This document shows positions 1-8,057 of a stretch of DNA of 64,000 nucleotides, piece after piece. Source of the DNA: UBA4782 sp034429195. GTDB taxonomy: Bacteria > Chloroflexota > Anaerolineae > Anaerolineales > Anaerolineaceae. Numbering within the stretch: the first letter of the stretch is position 1; every line of letters begins with the position of its first letter. Position numbers and translations under genes: made by a program. The notes beneath the pieces are model-generated. The model had not been told where the DNA came from. It searched no databases and saw nothing but the letters and a program-made list of their open reading frames with translations. The stretch spans positions 1 to 64,000 of the forward strand of contig DAOUGQ010000019.1 of the NCBI GenBank assembly GCA_034429195.1, in the 5' to 3' direction.

Positions 1-286
1 CGGCGAAGGCACCGAGAAAAGCATCAAATGATATTCAAGTGCATCAATGAGTATTAATCTTGATATTCAGTTTTTAGAGTGATGAAATTTCAATGGTTTA
101 CAACAACACTTGACTGCATACCATCAACACTGAATAGCCCACTACAATAACAATTCTTAAGTAATTCTAATGTTACTGATTTACGAATGATTTGTCAAGC
201 TAATAGTATACTAATAATAATTTTAATGACATGATTCTTCGTTCGTTATTATCATTGTAGCCTTTTTATCGATCTATTCAAGACCA
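1..286. other. Window-edge non-coding stretch
   Basis: AT-rich sequence downstream of the PAP2 gene. All three plus-strand frames are open for the first 31 to 57 bases, so the tail of a gene entering from the left cannot be excluded, but nothing is recognisable. No convincing terminator hairpin was seen. Confidence 0.4.
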
Positions 287-943
287 CTATTTTGCACGAG
301 AAGGCTGAAGTACATAGTTACAATAGAGCCAAAATACCCCAATCACCCATCCCCCTAAAACATCAGTAGTGTAATGCACCATCAAGAAGAGCCGAGTTAT
401 GCCAATAATGAGCGGAAGGATAATCCCTGCAGTTTTTATCAATGCAACCCATAACCGGCTCTTCAAGTTTCTTGCTGCAATAAAGGCAAAATATCCATAG
501 AATAATGTTGCCAAGGCGGCATGCCCAGATGGATAACCAAGATCAAGGGAAGAAATATCTGCCAATTGTTGTACATTGTTATGGATGGAAAAAAGCACTT
601 TGGTACCAAAAATCACCCCTGCACCAAGAATGACACAGAAGAATAATCCTATTGCCAGATCCCATTTCCGCCTGATCAACCACCATGCAATGATCACAAC
701 GGTAATTGGTAAAACAAATACTTCTTTTCCAAATGAAGAAACCAGCCAGAAAAAATCTCGGTTGAAATAAGGAAGAACACGGATAAGCCATAACCTGGCG
801 TTTTTATCAAACGAAGGTAATAAGTAATGAAAAAGCGAAATCACAAAAAATAAAAACATCATGCTGGCGAGAACCCAAATGATCTCCACCCTGCGATGAT
901 GATCTATTTTACATGATGAAATATCGACGATTTCGCTATGCAC
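287..943 (-). CDS. PAP2-family membrane phosphatase
   Basis: Integral membrane phosphatase of the PAP2 (type 2 phosphatidic acid phosphatase) family, 218 aa, probably acting on a lipid phosphate or pyrophosphate such as undecaprenyl or phosphatidyl derivatives. Five or six hydrophobic segments are visible. Motif 2 is PSGH (residues 138-141) and motif 3 is R184-x5-H190-x3-D194, so the catalytic histidines and aspartate are present. Motif 1 normally reads K-x6-R-P; here K115 is followed six residues later by N-N, which is unusual. The start is GTG, 5 bases after the stop of the upstream receiver gene, so it is probably the last gene of the kinase/regulator operon. The substrate cannot be read from sequence. 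Confidence 0.85.
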   Translation of the reverse strand: MHSEIVDISSCKIDHHRRVEIIWVLASMMFLFFVISLFHYLLPSFDKNARLWLIRVLPYFNRDFFWLVSSFGKEVFVLPITVVIIAWWLIRRKWDLAIGLFFCVILGAGVIFGTKVLFSIHNNVQQLADISSLDLGYPSGHAALATLFYGYFAFIAARNLKSRLWVALIKTAGIILPLIIGITRLFLMVHYTTDVLGGWVIGVFWLYCNYVLQPSRAK

Positions 944-948
944 TATTT

Positions 949-1338
949 TTATATTACTCCGAAAAGCCGCCGGTAGCTGATGTCGTCAGAAAGAGTCTGA
1001 AGACGTCGCGCCAACCTGTCAGGTGTTTCCCCCTTGCTCATAAATACATCCGCCCCTGCTGCAATTGCTGCCAATTCCCGTGAATCCAGCGAACTGATCA
1101 GAACGATCACCGTACTTTCAGGGCAAACCGAACGGAGATTTGGCATAGTGAATTCAGGGCTGCTGTTGATCAGGCTCCAATCCACAAGCAGCAGATCCGG
1201 GCAAACATGTGGAATATCATTCACAATTGTATTCCAGTCTGAAGAATGCCCTACTACATTCATTTTCAGGTCTTGTAAAAGAATGGAAAAAGCAAGTGTA
1301 TCATCCGGACAGGCATCAGCAATATAAACAGTGGTCAT
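949..1338 (-). CDS. Stand-alone response-regulator receiver protein
   Basis: A 129 aa protein made only of a CheY-like receiver domain. The acidic pocket is D8 with D12/D13, the probable phosphoacceptor is D53 (in LLLVDW) and the conserved lysine is K102 (in FMSKG). No output domain follows. It sits between a NarL-type regulator and a PAP2 phosphatase, all on one strand, so it is probably a phosphate sink, a shuttle or a protein-interaction regulator fed by the upstream sensor kinase. The ATG start has no strong ribosome site. The partner is inferred from position only. Confidence 0.85.
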   Translation of the reverse strand: MTTVYIADACPDDTLAFSILLQDLKMNVVGHSSDWNTIVNDIPHVCPDLLLVDWSLINSSPEFTMPNLRSVCPESTVIVLISSLDSRELAAIAAGADVFMSKGETPDRLARRLQTLSDDISYRRLFGVI

Positions 1339-1370
1339 TTTTAAATATTAATCGATAAACCAGTTTGATA

Positions 1371-1410
1371 CATCCATCAGAGGGAGAGTGTTTTTCTCCG
1401 CCAGTTGGAG
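1371..1410. repeat. Dispersed intergenic repeat, copy 1
   Basis: A 40-base element starting CATCCATCA and containing CCGCCAGTTGG. It matches 34 of 40 bases without gaps to a second copy at 24145-24184. It lies in the short gap between the NarL regulator gene and the receiver-only gene. Part of it can form a small CTCC/GGAG hairpin. Confidence 0.7.
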
Positions 1411-1423
1411 TAAGTAGACTGAC

Positions 1424-2071
1424 TCATTCAATCAGCCCATGTCTAATGGCAAGTGCAACGGCTTCTGTACGGCCAGTTACATTTAACTTTGACAATATAT
1501 TGCTTACATGCGATTTGACGGTGGCTGGGCTGATAAATAATCGCTGCGCGATCTGCGTGTTGTTCAAGCCCTCCACCATTAATTCCAATACAACCCGCTC
1601 ACGCTCTGTCAAATCTCCTCCAGGTACTGGTTGTTGCTTGTTTGCTGTCAGCATGATTTTGGCTGCTTCAGGTGAAAAAGTCACCTGCCCGCTCATTGCA
1701 CCACGAATGGCTTGAGCCAATTCATTTGCAGAAATATCCTTCAGCAAATAACCTACAGCACCCGCCTGCATTGCGTTCATGATCAATACTTCGTCTTTAA
1801 AGCTAGTTAAAAAAATTACCTTGATTTCTGGGTGCTCGCGCTTGATCGCTCTTGTAGCGCTAGCTCCATCCATATCAGGAAGCACCATATCCATTAATAC
1901 GATATCAGGATTCAACTCATTACAAAGACGGATGGCCGATTCTCCATTGGTGGCTTCACCTACCAATGAAAAATCATCAAATACACCTATAAATGTAGCC
2001 AATCCTCGCCTGACCATAGTATGGTCATCCACCACTAATATTCGTATAAGTTTTTCCTGCGACAAATTCAC
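1424..2071 (-). CDS. NarL/FixJ-family response regulator
   Basis: DNA-binding response regulator, about 215 aa: a receiver domain (acidic pair D15/D16, phosphoacceptor D61 in LMDMVLPD, K111 in LLKD) and a C-terminal LuxR-type helix-turn-helix at about 154-210 (LTERE, then the recognition region SPATVKSHVSNIL). A longer frame runs to an ATG at 2101 inside the kinase gene but lacks a ribosome site. The GTG at 2071 is two bases after the kinase stop and is preceded by an AGAGGGGG purine tract, so it is preferred. Overlap with the kinase operon makes it the cognate partner of the PAS-GAF kinase. Confidence 0.92.
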   Translation of the reverse strand: MNLSQEKLIRILVVDDHTMVRRGLATFIGVFDDFSLVGEATNGESAIRLCNELNPDIVLMDMVLPDMDGASATRAIKREHPEIKVIFLTSFKDEVLIMNAMQAGAVGYLLKDISANELAQAIRGAMSGQVTFSPEAAKIMLTANKQQPVPGGDLTERERVVLELMVEGLNNTQIAQRLFISPATVKSHVSNILSKLNVTGRTEAVALAIRHGLIE

Positions 2072-2073
2072 AG

Positions 2074-3813
2074 TTATTCCCCCTCTTCTTTCTGGTTCCA
2101 TTGGATCATTAGTCGTGTTCCGTGGTTCGGTATACTTTCAATTGAAAGATCCGCACCTATACTCTTCATTCTTTCTTCCATCATACTCAATCCATAATGA
2201 CCACGAGGTGTAAGACTTGTATCAAAACCGCATCCATTATCATTAATACATAAATGTACGGTGCCATTAAGGCGGGTCAAAGAAATTTCAGCTTTGCTGG
2301 CACCTGAATGTTTGGCAATATTGTTTAATCCTTCCTGGCAGGCACGGAAAAACTCGGTTTGCACTTCTTCAGGTAGGGAAGAATTTCCTTTAATGTCAAT
2401 ACTGATATCAACAGGAATGTTCGTTCGCCCGGTAAATGCATCACCCAACAACTTCACCTGATCTTCAAGGTTGAGATCTACCATTCCAAGTGGTCGAAGT
2501 TCTGCCATCATGATCCGCATCTCTGCCATAGCGCCATTTGTCAGCCTGTGTAGATCTTCCAATAGTTTTCTTCCTTCAACAGGATCTCTTTCCCATGCCC
2601 GGGGTAATACTTCTGCGATAAGGTTGGCAGAAAAAAGGCTTTGATTGACAGCGTCATGCAGGCTTCTCGCAAGGCGTTGCCTCTCTTTCATCGATGCAAA
2701 TTGTTGAGCTTGCCGATAAAGCTCTACGTTTTCTATTGTAATGGCTGCATGATTAGCTACTGTCATTGCTAGATAACTATGGCGTGGGGTGAAGTAATAT
2801 GGGTTCGCATGGGCAATCCATATCCCTCCTGAAAGGCGATCTTTTACTGCTATTGGCACCCACATAACCGCATGAATGCCCTCAAGCAAGAGCATAAGCT
2901 TTCCATTAAGGAACTCTCTAATTTTTTTTGCAGCCGGTTCATTACTGAACACATCATTAATGATTAATGGCTGGTGATCATTATAAAGAAATTGATAGGT
3001 TTCGGTATCATCACAAATGATTTTGTATGGGAGGAAATCATCCAGTAAATGGGTCCCCCGTATTGCCTGTGCTATTAGTGTGTTTTCTTCAACGGTTATA
3101 AATATTGCATGGGTATAAGGAATAATTTTTTGAATTTGCTCCAGGATCAGTTCTGGATTGAGAGAAAGCGTAGATGTCAGCGCCTGAGAAATTTCTAACA
3201 GAGAAGCTTGCTCATTTGTTCGCTCGTTAATTTGTTGCTGAATTAATCGTTCTGCTAATAACTCTTTCTTAAAATTGCTTAGGTCCTTCATATACGCTTG
3301 AACACAATGCCTGCCTTGAAAATCAAATCGCATTGCAACAACTTCTGTATTTATATATGTACCATCCTGCCTTGAATGAAGAATGGTTACCTCACTGACT
3401 TTATTGCAGGTAATGGCTTTTAGGCATTCGTTATAAACGCCAAGGTAATCAGGATGGATAAGGGTAGTGTAATATGAACCAATCAGCTCGTCGCGAGTGT
3501 ACCCATGCATAACACAGGCTGAAGGATTAGCCTCAATGATCCTGCCTGTATCAATATCATAAATGATGATACCTTCGGGCCAAACTTCAAAAGCCTTGCG
3601 TAGGAATATTTCATTTTTGATTTTCTCACTCTGAATATCAGCATAGTACTTATTGAGTTTTACTAATGTTTTTTGAAACTCAACTAATAAACGACGTTCT
3701 GGAGAGGACGATGGCCACAGATGCAATTGCAAAACAGGTGGAGTGTCAGGATCACGCATTACCTGAGTTAGCATGCTGGTAATTTGAGTATAAAAATCCT
3801 GTGATAACGCCAT
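2074..3813 (-). CDS. PAS-GAF sensor histidine kinase (NarX/DegS class)
   Basis: Soluble-looking sensor kinase, 579 aa, with no transmembrane segment. A PAS domain covers about 70-182 (AFEVWPEGIIIYD, with the NPSACVMHGY segment), a GAF domain about 205-365, a HisKA_3 dimerisation region from about 376 with phospho-accepting H386 in LARSLHDAVNQSL, and an HATPase_c domain near the C-terminus (N box in EGLNNIAKH, G1 box DNGCGFD, G2 box GLSMMEER). This is the kinase class that pairs with NarL-type regulators, and the next gene is one. The signal sensed is unknown; a cytoplasmic small molecule is likely given PAS plus GAF. Confidence 0.93.
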   Translation of the reverse strand: MALSQDFYTQITSMLTQVMRDPDTPPVLQLHLWPSSSPERRLLVEFQKTLVKLNKYYADIQSEKIKNEIFLRKAFEVWPEGIIIYDIDTGRIIEANPSACVMHGYTRDELIGSYYTTLIHPDYLGVYNECLKAITCNKVSEVTILHSRQDGTYINTEVVAMRFDFQGRHCVQAYMKDLSNFKKELLAERLIQQQINERTNEQASLLEISQALTSTLSLNPELILEQIQKIIPYTHAIFITVEENTLIAQAIRGTHLLDDFLPYKIICDDTETYQFLYNDHQPLIINDVFSNEPAAKKIREFLNGKLMLLLEGIHAVMWVPIAVKDRLSGGIWIAHANPYYFTPRHSYLAMTVANHAAITIENVELYRQAQQFASMKERQRLARSLHDAVNQSLFSANLIAEVLPRAWERDPVEGRKLLEDLHRLTNGAMAEMRIMMAELRPLGMVDLNLEDQVKLLGDAFTGRTNIPVDISIDIKGNSSLPEEVQTEFFRACQEGLNNIAKHSGASKAEISLTRLNGTVHLCINDNGCGFDTSLTPRGHYGLSMMEERMKSIGADLSIESIPNHGTRLMIQWNQKEEGE

Positions 3814-3917
3814 TTTTCACAGCTTTCGATTATGGACGAAAAAAAACGAAAAACGAATTAAGGATGAAGAATGGGAAGAGCAGCGATGAAATTGATGAAC
3901 GATTTTACTCTAACTTT

Positions 3918-3945
3918 ATTTTACTTTAATACCCCATTTTTTCAA
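3918..3945 (-). promoter_or_regulatory. Candidate sigma-70-type promoter for the kinase operon
   Basis: On the minus strand a TTGAAA hexamer (3940-3945) is followed after 16 bases by TAAAAT (3918-3923), about 105 bases before the kinase start. It is read by eye; the region is AT-rich so chance matches are possible. Confidence 0.4.
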
Positions 3946-4085
3946 GTGAAACTCAAATTCATCACAAAACCATAGGCTATCAGTATTTATGAGGATAGAC
4001 ATAGAAAAACCTTACAGGATTGTAAGGAAAATAATGATATTTATTTAAATATTTTTAAACTAGCTGTGTTATTATCAAATCAACA

Positions 4086-4168
4086 ACGATAAAGGTAAAG
4101 CCAGTGAAAACTGGCGGCGCAAAGCTATGGGTCTAAAGCTGTAAAGCTATGATTGCCAGGTTGCCGAA
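4086..4168 (+). promoter_or_regulatory. Cyclic di-GMP-I (GEMM) riboswitch aptamer
   Basis: The sequence follows the GEMM-I consensus in order: AAAGGTAAAG, a perfect CCAGT-GAAA-ACTGG tetraloop hairpin (4101-4114), the GCGCAAAGC core, TATGGGTCTAA, and the closing TATGATTGCCAGGTTGCCG strand. It lies in the leader of the secreted beta-helix/lectin gene and is followed 20 bases later by an intrinsic terminator, the classic arrangement for transcriptional control by cyclic di-GMP. The aptamer 3' strand (CCAGGTTGCC) can pair with bulges to the 5' arm of the terminator (GGCGTAACTGG), so ligand binding could favour termination; this direction is inferred. Confidence 0.88.
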
Positions 4169-4187
4169 CAAAAACGCAAATCCCATT

Positions 4188-4223
4188 TTGGCGTAACTGG
4201 CTACCAGGTACGCCAATTTTTTT
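4188..4223 (+). terminator. Intrinsic terminator of the riboswitch
   Basis: TTGGCGTA (4188-4195) pairs with TACGCCAA (4209-4216), with an inner CTGG/CCAG stem and a CTA loop, followed directly by seven T. It lies between the cyclic di-GMP aptamer and the coding region, so it is the likely expression platform rather than the end of a gene. Confidence 0.85.
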
Positions 4224-4372
4224 AACACCGGCAAGCATCGAAATTTTCACTACAGTAAATCATCAAATCAGATGGCATAAAAGCCACCTCACATCGAAAC
4301 GAACATCCAAAGTTAACGGCTAAACTCATTTATGCCTGAAAAATACTGGTGTTAAAAATATTCAGGAGAAGA

Positions 4373-7300
4373 ATGAAATATCAATTTCGCATCATCCATG
4401 CAATTGTTGCAATAGTATTAATTGCAACAACACTACTTACAACGAAAGTAAGCTTCGCCCAAACCGGCTCAGCGATTTATGTTAATGGTTCAACGGGGTC
4501 GAATACTAATGATGGATTGACCGTTTCAACCCCTGTGAAAACTATTCAACAAGCTATTACACTAGCAAAAGCAGGGTATACCATCTATGTTCGGGCTGGA
4601 ACGTACAATGAAAATCTTACTGTTACTAAATCAGGTACCTCAACAGCCCCTATTACCTTAACCCGGTATGGCAGTGAAACGGTAACCATAAATGGAGGTA
4701 CGGGGATTGCCCTTCGGGCTTCTAACGGTGCATCTTATTGGGTATTGGATGGATTAACTTTCAAATCTTCCAACCGCTATACACTGCAGCTGGGTTTTTG
4801 GGGTGAATCTACCACAAATTATTGGATAGTTCGCAATAATACTATCAAAGGCGCCAACTATGTTGTGGGATCTTATCATCTCTGGGAAAACAACAACATC
4901 GATGGTACTGGATATGCCGGTACAGGTGGCGATGGAGGTATCTCTGAAGGAAGTATCAGTCATCACAACGTCTATCGTGGAAATACCGTTCACGATTTTT
5001 CTCATTATAACGCTCGTGGTATCTGGACCCAGGGACTTACCCATGACTCGGTTATTGAGAACAATTATGTCTACAACATTGTAGCCAGCAGTGGTCTGGG
5101 TCAATGTATCGATCTCGATGGAGCTGGAAATGTAGAATGGCGCCATACAGTTCGCGGAAATACTGTGGTGAACTGCAGCTATATGGGAATCCAGCTTGAG
5201 AATATTTTTGCATCTACCATTGAAAACAATGTGATCCGTGGTGGTCGGGCGGGAATTGGTGTCATTAATTACAATTCCAACGTTGGTTGCAAAGCTGGTG
5301 GCGAAAATAACCAGTACGGTGATACGAATGGCGATAACAACTGCAAAGGTGATATTACAAACAACATCATCCGTCAAAATGTCATTACCACATCTTCGTA
5401 TTGGGGAGCTGGCTATGGAGGAATTCTCAACTGGGATGCAGGCGGTTTAAAGATCCTTGGGAATACTATCTACGCACCATCCAGTTCTTCTAATGCTGGA
5501 ATTAACTTCCAGGGTACTGCTGCCAATACAAGAGAAGGAAGCATCATCGGGAATATTGTTGTGAACGGCAATGGCACAGCAATTTGTGCGCAAGATTTTG
5601 CCAGCTTTTCTTCAATAAGCAATAACCTTACTTATCGTACCAACAGCACTAAATCATACGGTTTAGGATCTGGCTGCAGCACGGTTTATTCAGTTGCAGA
5701 ATTTCAATCTTTAACTGGTAAAGGTCAGAATTCTGTGTTTGGTGATCCACTTTTCACCAATGCAAGTGGCTATGACCTGCGTCCTACTTCTGGCAGCCCA
5801 TCTATCGATGCTGGTGTGAACCTGGGAACTACCATTGATATTGAAGGAAAAACACGTCCCGCAGGAGCAGCCTATGATATAGGTGCTTATGAATTTGATG
5901 GCGTAGCAGTAGCAAAGACCCCCACATACACACCCACAGCAGTTGCGCCTACCGTAACTGCAACTCCCGTAACTTCAGTGACACCGACAGTTGAAGGTAC
6001 TCCAGTAACCACAGTGACAGCCGTGACACCCACTACCGTGGTTACTAATCCCGTGATCACAACAACCGCTGTTACTCCTACAGTTACAAATACCCCACCG
6101 GTAACAAAACTTTCTGGAAAAAATGTTGCATTAGGTAAACCGGCAAAACAAATCAACGACTATAAATCTTCTTTATACGGAACAGCATATGCTTCTCGTG
6201 CAGTAGACGGAAATGTAGATGGTATTTTTGCCAATCGTTCTGTATCTTCGACCGTTGCCAATACGTATCAGGCATGGTGGCAAGTGGATCTTAAAAGCAT
6301 ATACCAACTGAGCGAAATTAAAATATGGAATAGAACCGATTGCTGTACTACACGGTTGGCTGATTTCTACATCCTGGTTTCAAACAAGCCTTTCTCATCA
6401 ACTAATTTACAAACCGCAATGAAGCAATCAGGAGTAAGCAGCTACTATGTAAAGGATACAGCAGGCAGACCAACAACCATTGCCCTCAATCGTCAAGGTA
6501 GGTATGTACGCATTCAATTAAGGAGTACTAATAATCTATCATTGGCAGAAGTCCAGGTATTTGATTCATCCGTTATGGCACAAGAAGTTACACCAGTTCC
6601 TACTACGGTAACCACAGTCGTATCGCCAGTTGCTGACAATACCAATGTAGCAGTGGGTAAACCTGCAAAACAATCTAATAACTACACAAACACTCTGTAT
6701 GGTGTAGCTTATGCCTCCCGTGCTGTGGATGGAAATACTGATGGTTTATTTGCAAACCTTTCAGTTTCTTCGACAACTGCAACTTCCATCCAACCCTATT
6801 GGGAGGTAGACCTCCAGGCTTCCTATCCAATAAGTGAGATCAAAATCTGGAATCGAACTGATTGTTGTACCACCCGCCTGGCAGATTTCTTTGTTATGGT
6901 TTCTGACCAACCGTTCTCGACAACGAACCTTCAGACTACTCTGGCTCAATCAGGGGTAAATAGCTACTATGTAAAAGATCCAGCGGGAACACCCACTACG
7001 ATCGCAATCAATCGTACAGGCAGGTATGTGCGTATCCAATTGAGAGGTACAAACAGCCTTTCCCTGGCTGAAGTTCAGGTGTTCAAAGGTACTTTGCAGC
7101 AAGCAACGGTTGTAAGCACTGCCACAGCGGTAACAACCATTACCCCAACACCCACTACGGTCATTACTGAAATGCCAACCATTACACAAACTGTTGTAAC
7201 TACAATTGTTCCTACCATTGAACCAACAGCAACACTGGAAACTTACCCAACAGCTACCATTGAACCCACTATGGAGACGACTCAGGTACCAACGGTAGAA

Positions 7301-7861
7301 GTAGTTGTACCCACACCCACGCCAACAATGACCGTAGAACCCACCCAAACATCTGTAACAGTCGCTCCTACAGCAGTTGAGAATGTTGTTCCACCTGCTG
7401 ACGCCACACCCGATCCTGATAATGCAGCTAAGGGTAAACCTGCCACACAATCCAGCACCAATGGCACAGCAGAAGCAAACCGGGCAGTGGATGGCAACCT
7501 GGATGGTATTTTAGCGAACAACTCTGTTTCTCAAACCAATACAGATACCGATGCCTGGTGGCAGGTTGACCTGGAAGGAAGCATCTCAATTGATAAGATC
7601 AAGATTTGGACGCAAACAGATACAGATGCTGTGGTTTTATCTGATTTCTACATCTTTATATCAGACACACCTTTCACCTCAACAAACCTGGTAGATACGG
7701 TTTCACAGCCAGGTGTAACCACATACTTTATTTCTGGCTCTATTGAAAGGCTGGCTGAAGTGACGATCAATCAATCAGGACGTTATGTAAGGATCCAATT
7801 GAAGAATCCTAATCCGTTATCGCTGGCTGAAGTTGAGGTCATCAAAAAGCTGAGCGAATAA
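4373..7861 (+). CDS. Secreted beta-helix protein with three F-type-lectin-like domains
   Basis: Large exported protein, 1162 aa. A signal peptide (about 1-31, ending near SFAQ) is followed by a right-handed parallel beta-helix domain (about 35-515) whose end shows the RPAGAAYDIGAYEF signature seen in such surface proteins. A Thr/Pro/Val-rich linker leads to three galactose-binding-fold repeats at about 584-722, 758-905 and 1016-1162. Repeats 1 and 2 carry RTDCCTTR, matching the RxDx4R part of the F-type lectin (fucolectin) motif with its vicinal cysteines; repeat 3 has lost it. ATG 4373 has AGGAG just upstream and is preferred over GTG 4349. Control by the cyclic di-GMP riboswitch points to an adhesin or a polysaccharide-binding or -cleaving surface protein; the enzyme activity, if any, is unknown. 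Confidence 0.85.
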   Translation: MKYQFRIIHAIVAIVLIATTLLTTKVSFAQTGSAIYVNGSTGSNTNDGLTVSTPVKTIQQAITLAKAGYTIYVRAGTYNENLTVTKSGTSTAPITLTRYGSETVTINGGTGIALRASNGASYWVLDGLTFKSSNRYTLQLGFWGESTTNYWIVRNNTIKGANYVVGSYHLWENNNIDGTGYAGTGGDGGISEGSISHHNVYRGNTVHDFSHYNARGIWTQGLTHDSVIENNYVYNIVASSGLGQCIDLDGAGNVEWRHTVRGNTVVNCSYMGIQLENIFASTIENNVIRGGRAGIGVINYNSNVGCKAGGENNQYGDTNGDNNCKGDITNNIIRQNVITTSSYWGAGYGGILNWDAGGLKILGNTIYAPSSSSNAGINFQGTAANTREGSIIGNIVVNGNGTAICAQDFASFSSISNNLTYRTNSTKSYGLGSGCSTVYSVAEFQSLTGKGQNSVFGDPLFTNASGYDLRPTSGSPSIDAGVNLGTTIDIEGKTRPAGAAYDIGAYEFDGVAVAKTPTYTPTAVAPTVTATPVTSVTPTVEGTPVTTVTAVTPTTVVTNPVITTTAVTPTVTNTPPVTKLSGKNVALGKPAKQINDYKSSLYGTAYASRAVDGNVDGIFANRSVSSTVANTYQAWWQVDLKSIYQLSEIKIWNRTDCCTTRLADFYILVSNKPFSSTNLQTAMKQSGVSSYYVKDTAGRPTTIALNRQGRYVRIQLRSTNNLSLAEVQVFDSSVMAQEVTPVPTTVTTVVSPVADNTNVAVGKPAKQSNNYTNTLYGVAYASRAVDGNTDGLFANLSVSSTTATSIQPYWEVDLQASYPISEIKIWNRTDCCTTRLADFFVMVSDQPFSTTNLQTTLAQSGVNSYYVKDPAGTPTTIAINRTGRYVRIQLRGTNSLSLAEVQVFKGTLQQATVVSTATAVTTITPTPTTVITEMPTITQTVVTTIVPTIEPTATLETYPTATIEPTMETTQVPTVEVVVPTPTPTMTVEPTQTSVTVAPTAVENVVPPADATPDPDNAAKGKPATQSSTNGTAEANRAVDGNLDGILANNSVSQTNTDTDAWWQVDLEGSISIDKIKIWTQTDTDAVVLSDFYIFISDTPFTSTNLVDTVSQPGVTTYFISGSIERLAEVTINQSGRYVRIQLKNPNPLSLAEVEVIKKLSE

Positions 7862-7909
7862 AGATTAGTAAAAAGATACATGGTGCTAATTTAAAGAATA
7901 GACAGCCCT

Positions 7910-7954
7910 GGCAGGTAGTGTTGCAAAAATGTGACACTACCTGTCTTTCTTTTC
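7910..7954 (+). terminator. Intrinsic terminator after the lectin gene
   Basis: A 12-base-pair stem (GGCAGGTAGTGT with ACACTACCTGTC, one G-T pair) around a 12-base loop, followed by TTTCTTTT. It lies 48 bases after the stop codon, so the next beta-helix gene probably has its own promoter; a TATAAT occurs at 7968-7973 but no clear -35 box. Confidence 0.8.
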
Positions 7955-8057
7955 CTGTACGAATCGTTATAATAAATAAACATATCTCACTTTTCCATTG
8001 ATGCATTGAACTACTGAATAAATAAGAAATCTACTCCAATATTTAACTGGAGACGAA

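Larger units (their letters stand above)
3814..4348. other. Divergent regulatory region
   Basis: This 535-base gap between the kinase operon (minus) and the beta-helix gene (plus) has no protein gene. It holds a candidate promoter for the kinase operon, a cyclic di-GMP-I riboswitch and an intrinsic terminator, each listed separately, and an AT-rich stretch at 4031-4080 with a TATTAT hexamer at 4070-4075 that may be the -10 box for the riboswitch transcript (no clear -35). Confidence 0.8.

Noticed and set aside
5887..6156. Val/Thr-rich open frame on the minus strand
   Set aside because: Low-complexity shadow of the Thr/Pro/Val linker codons.
5887..7400. Repeated ACC/CCA-rich tracts as a DNA repeat array or CRISPR
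   Set aside because: The repetition is irregular and explained by Thr/Pro linker codons and duplicated lectin domains; no regular spacers.
6950..7450. Cys/Trp-rich open frame on the minus strand
   Set aside because: It is the mirror of the Thr/Pro-rich linker and lectin repeat of the plus-strand gene; composition is odd and no ribosome site is present.
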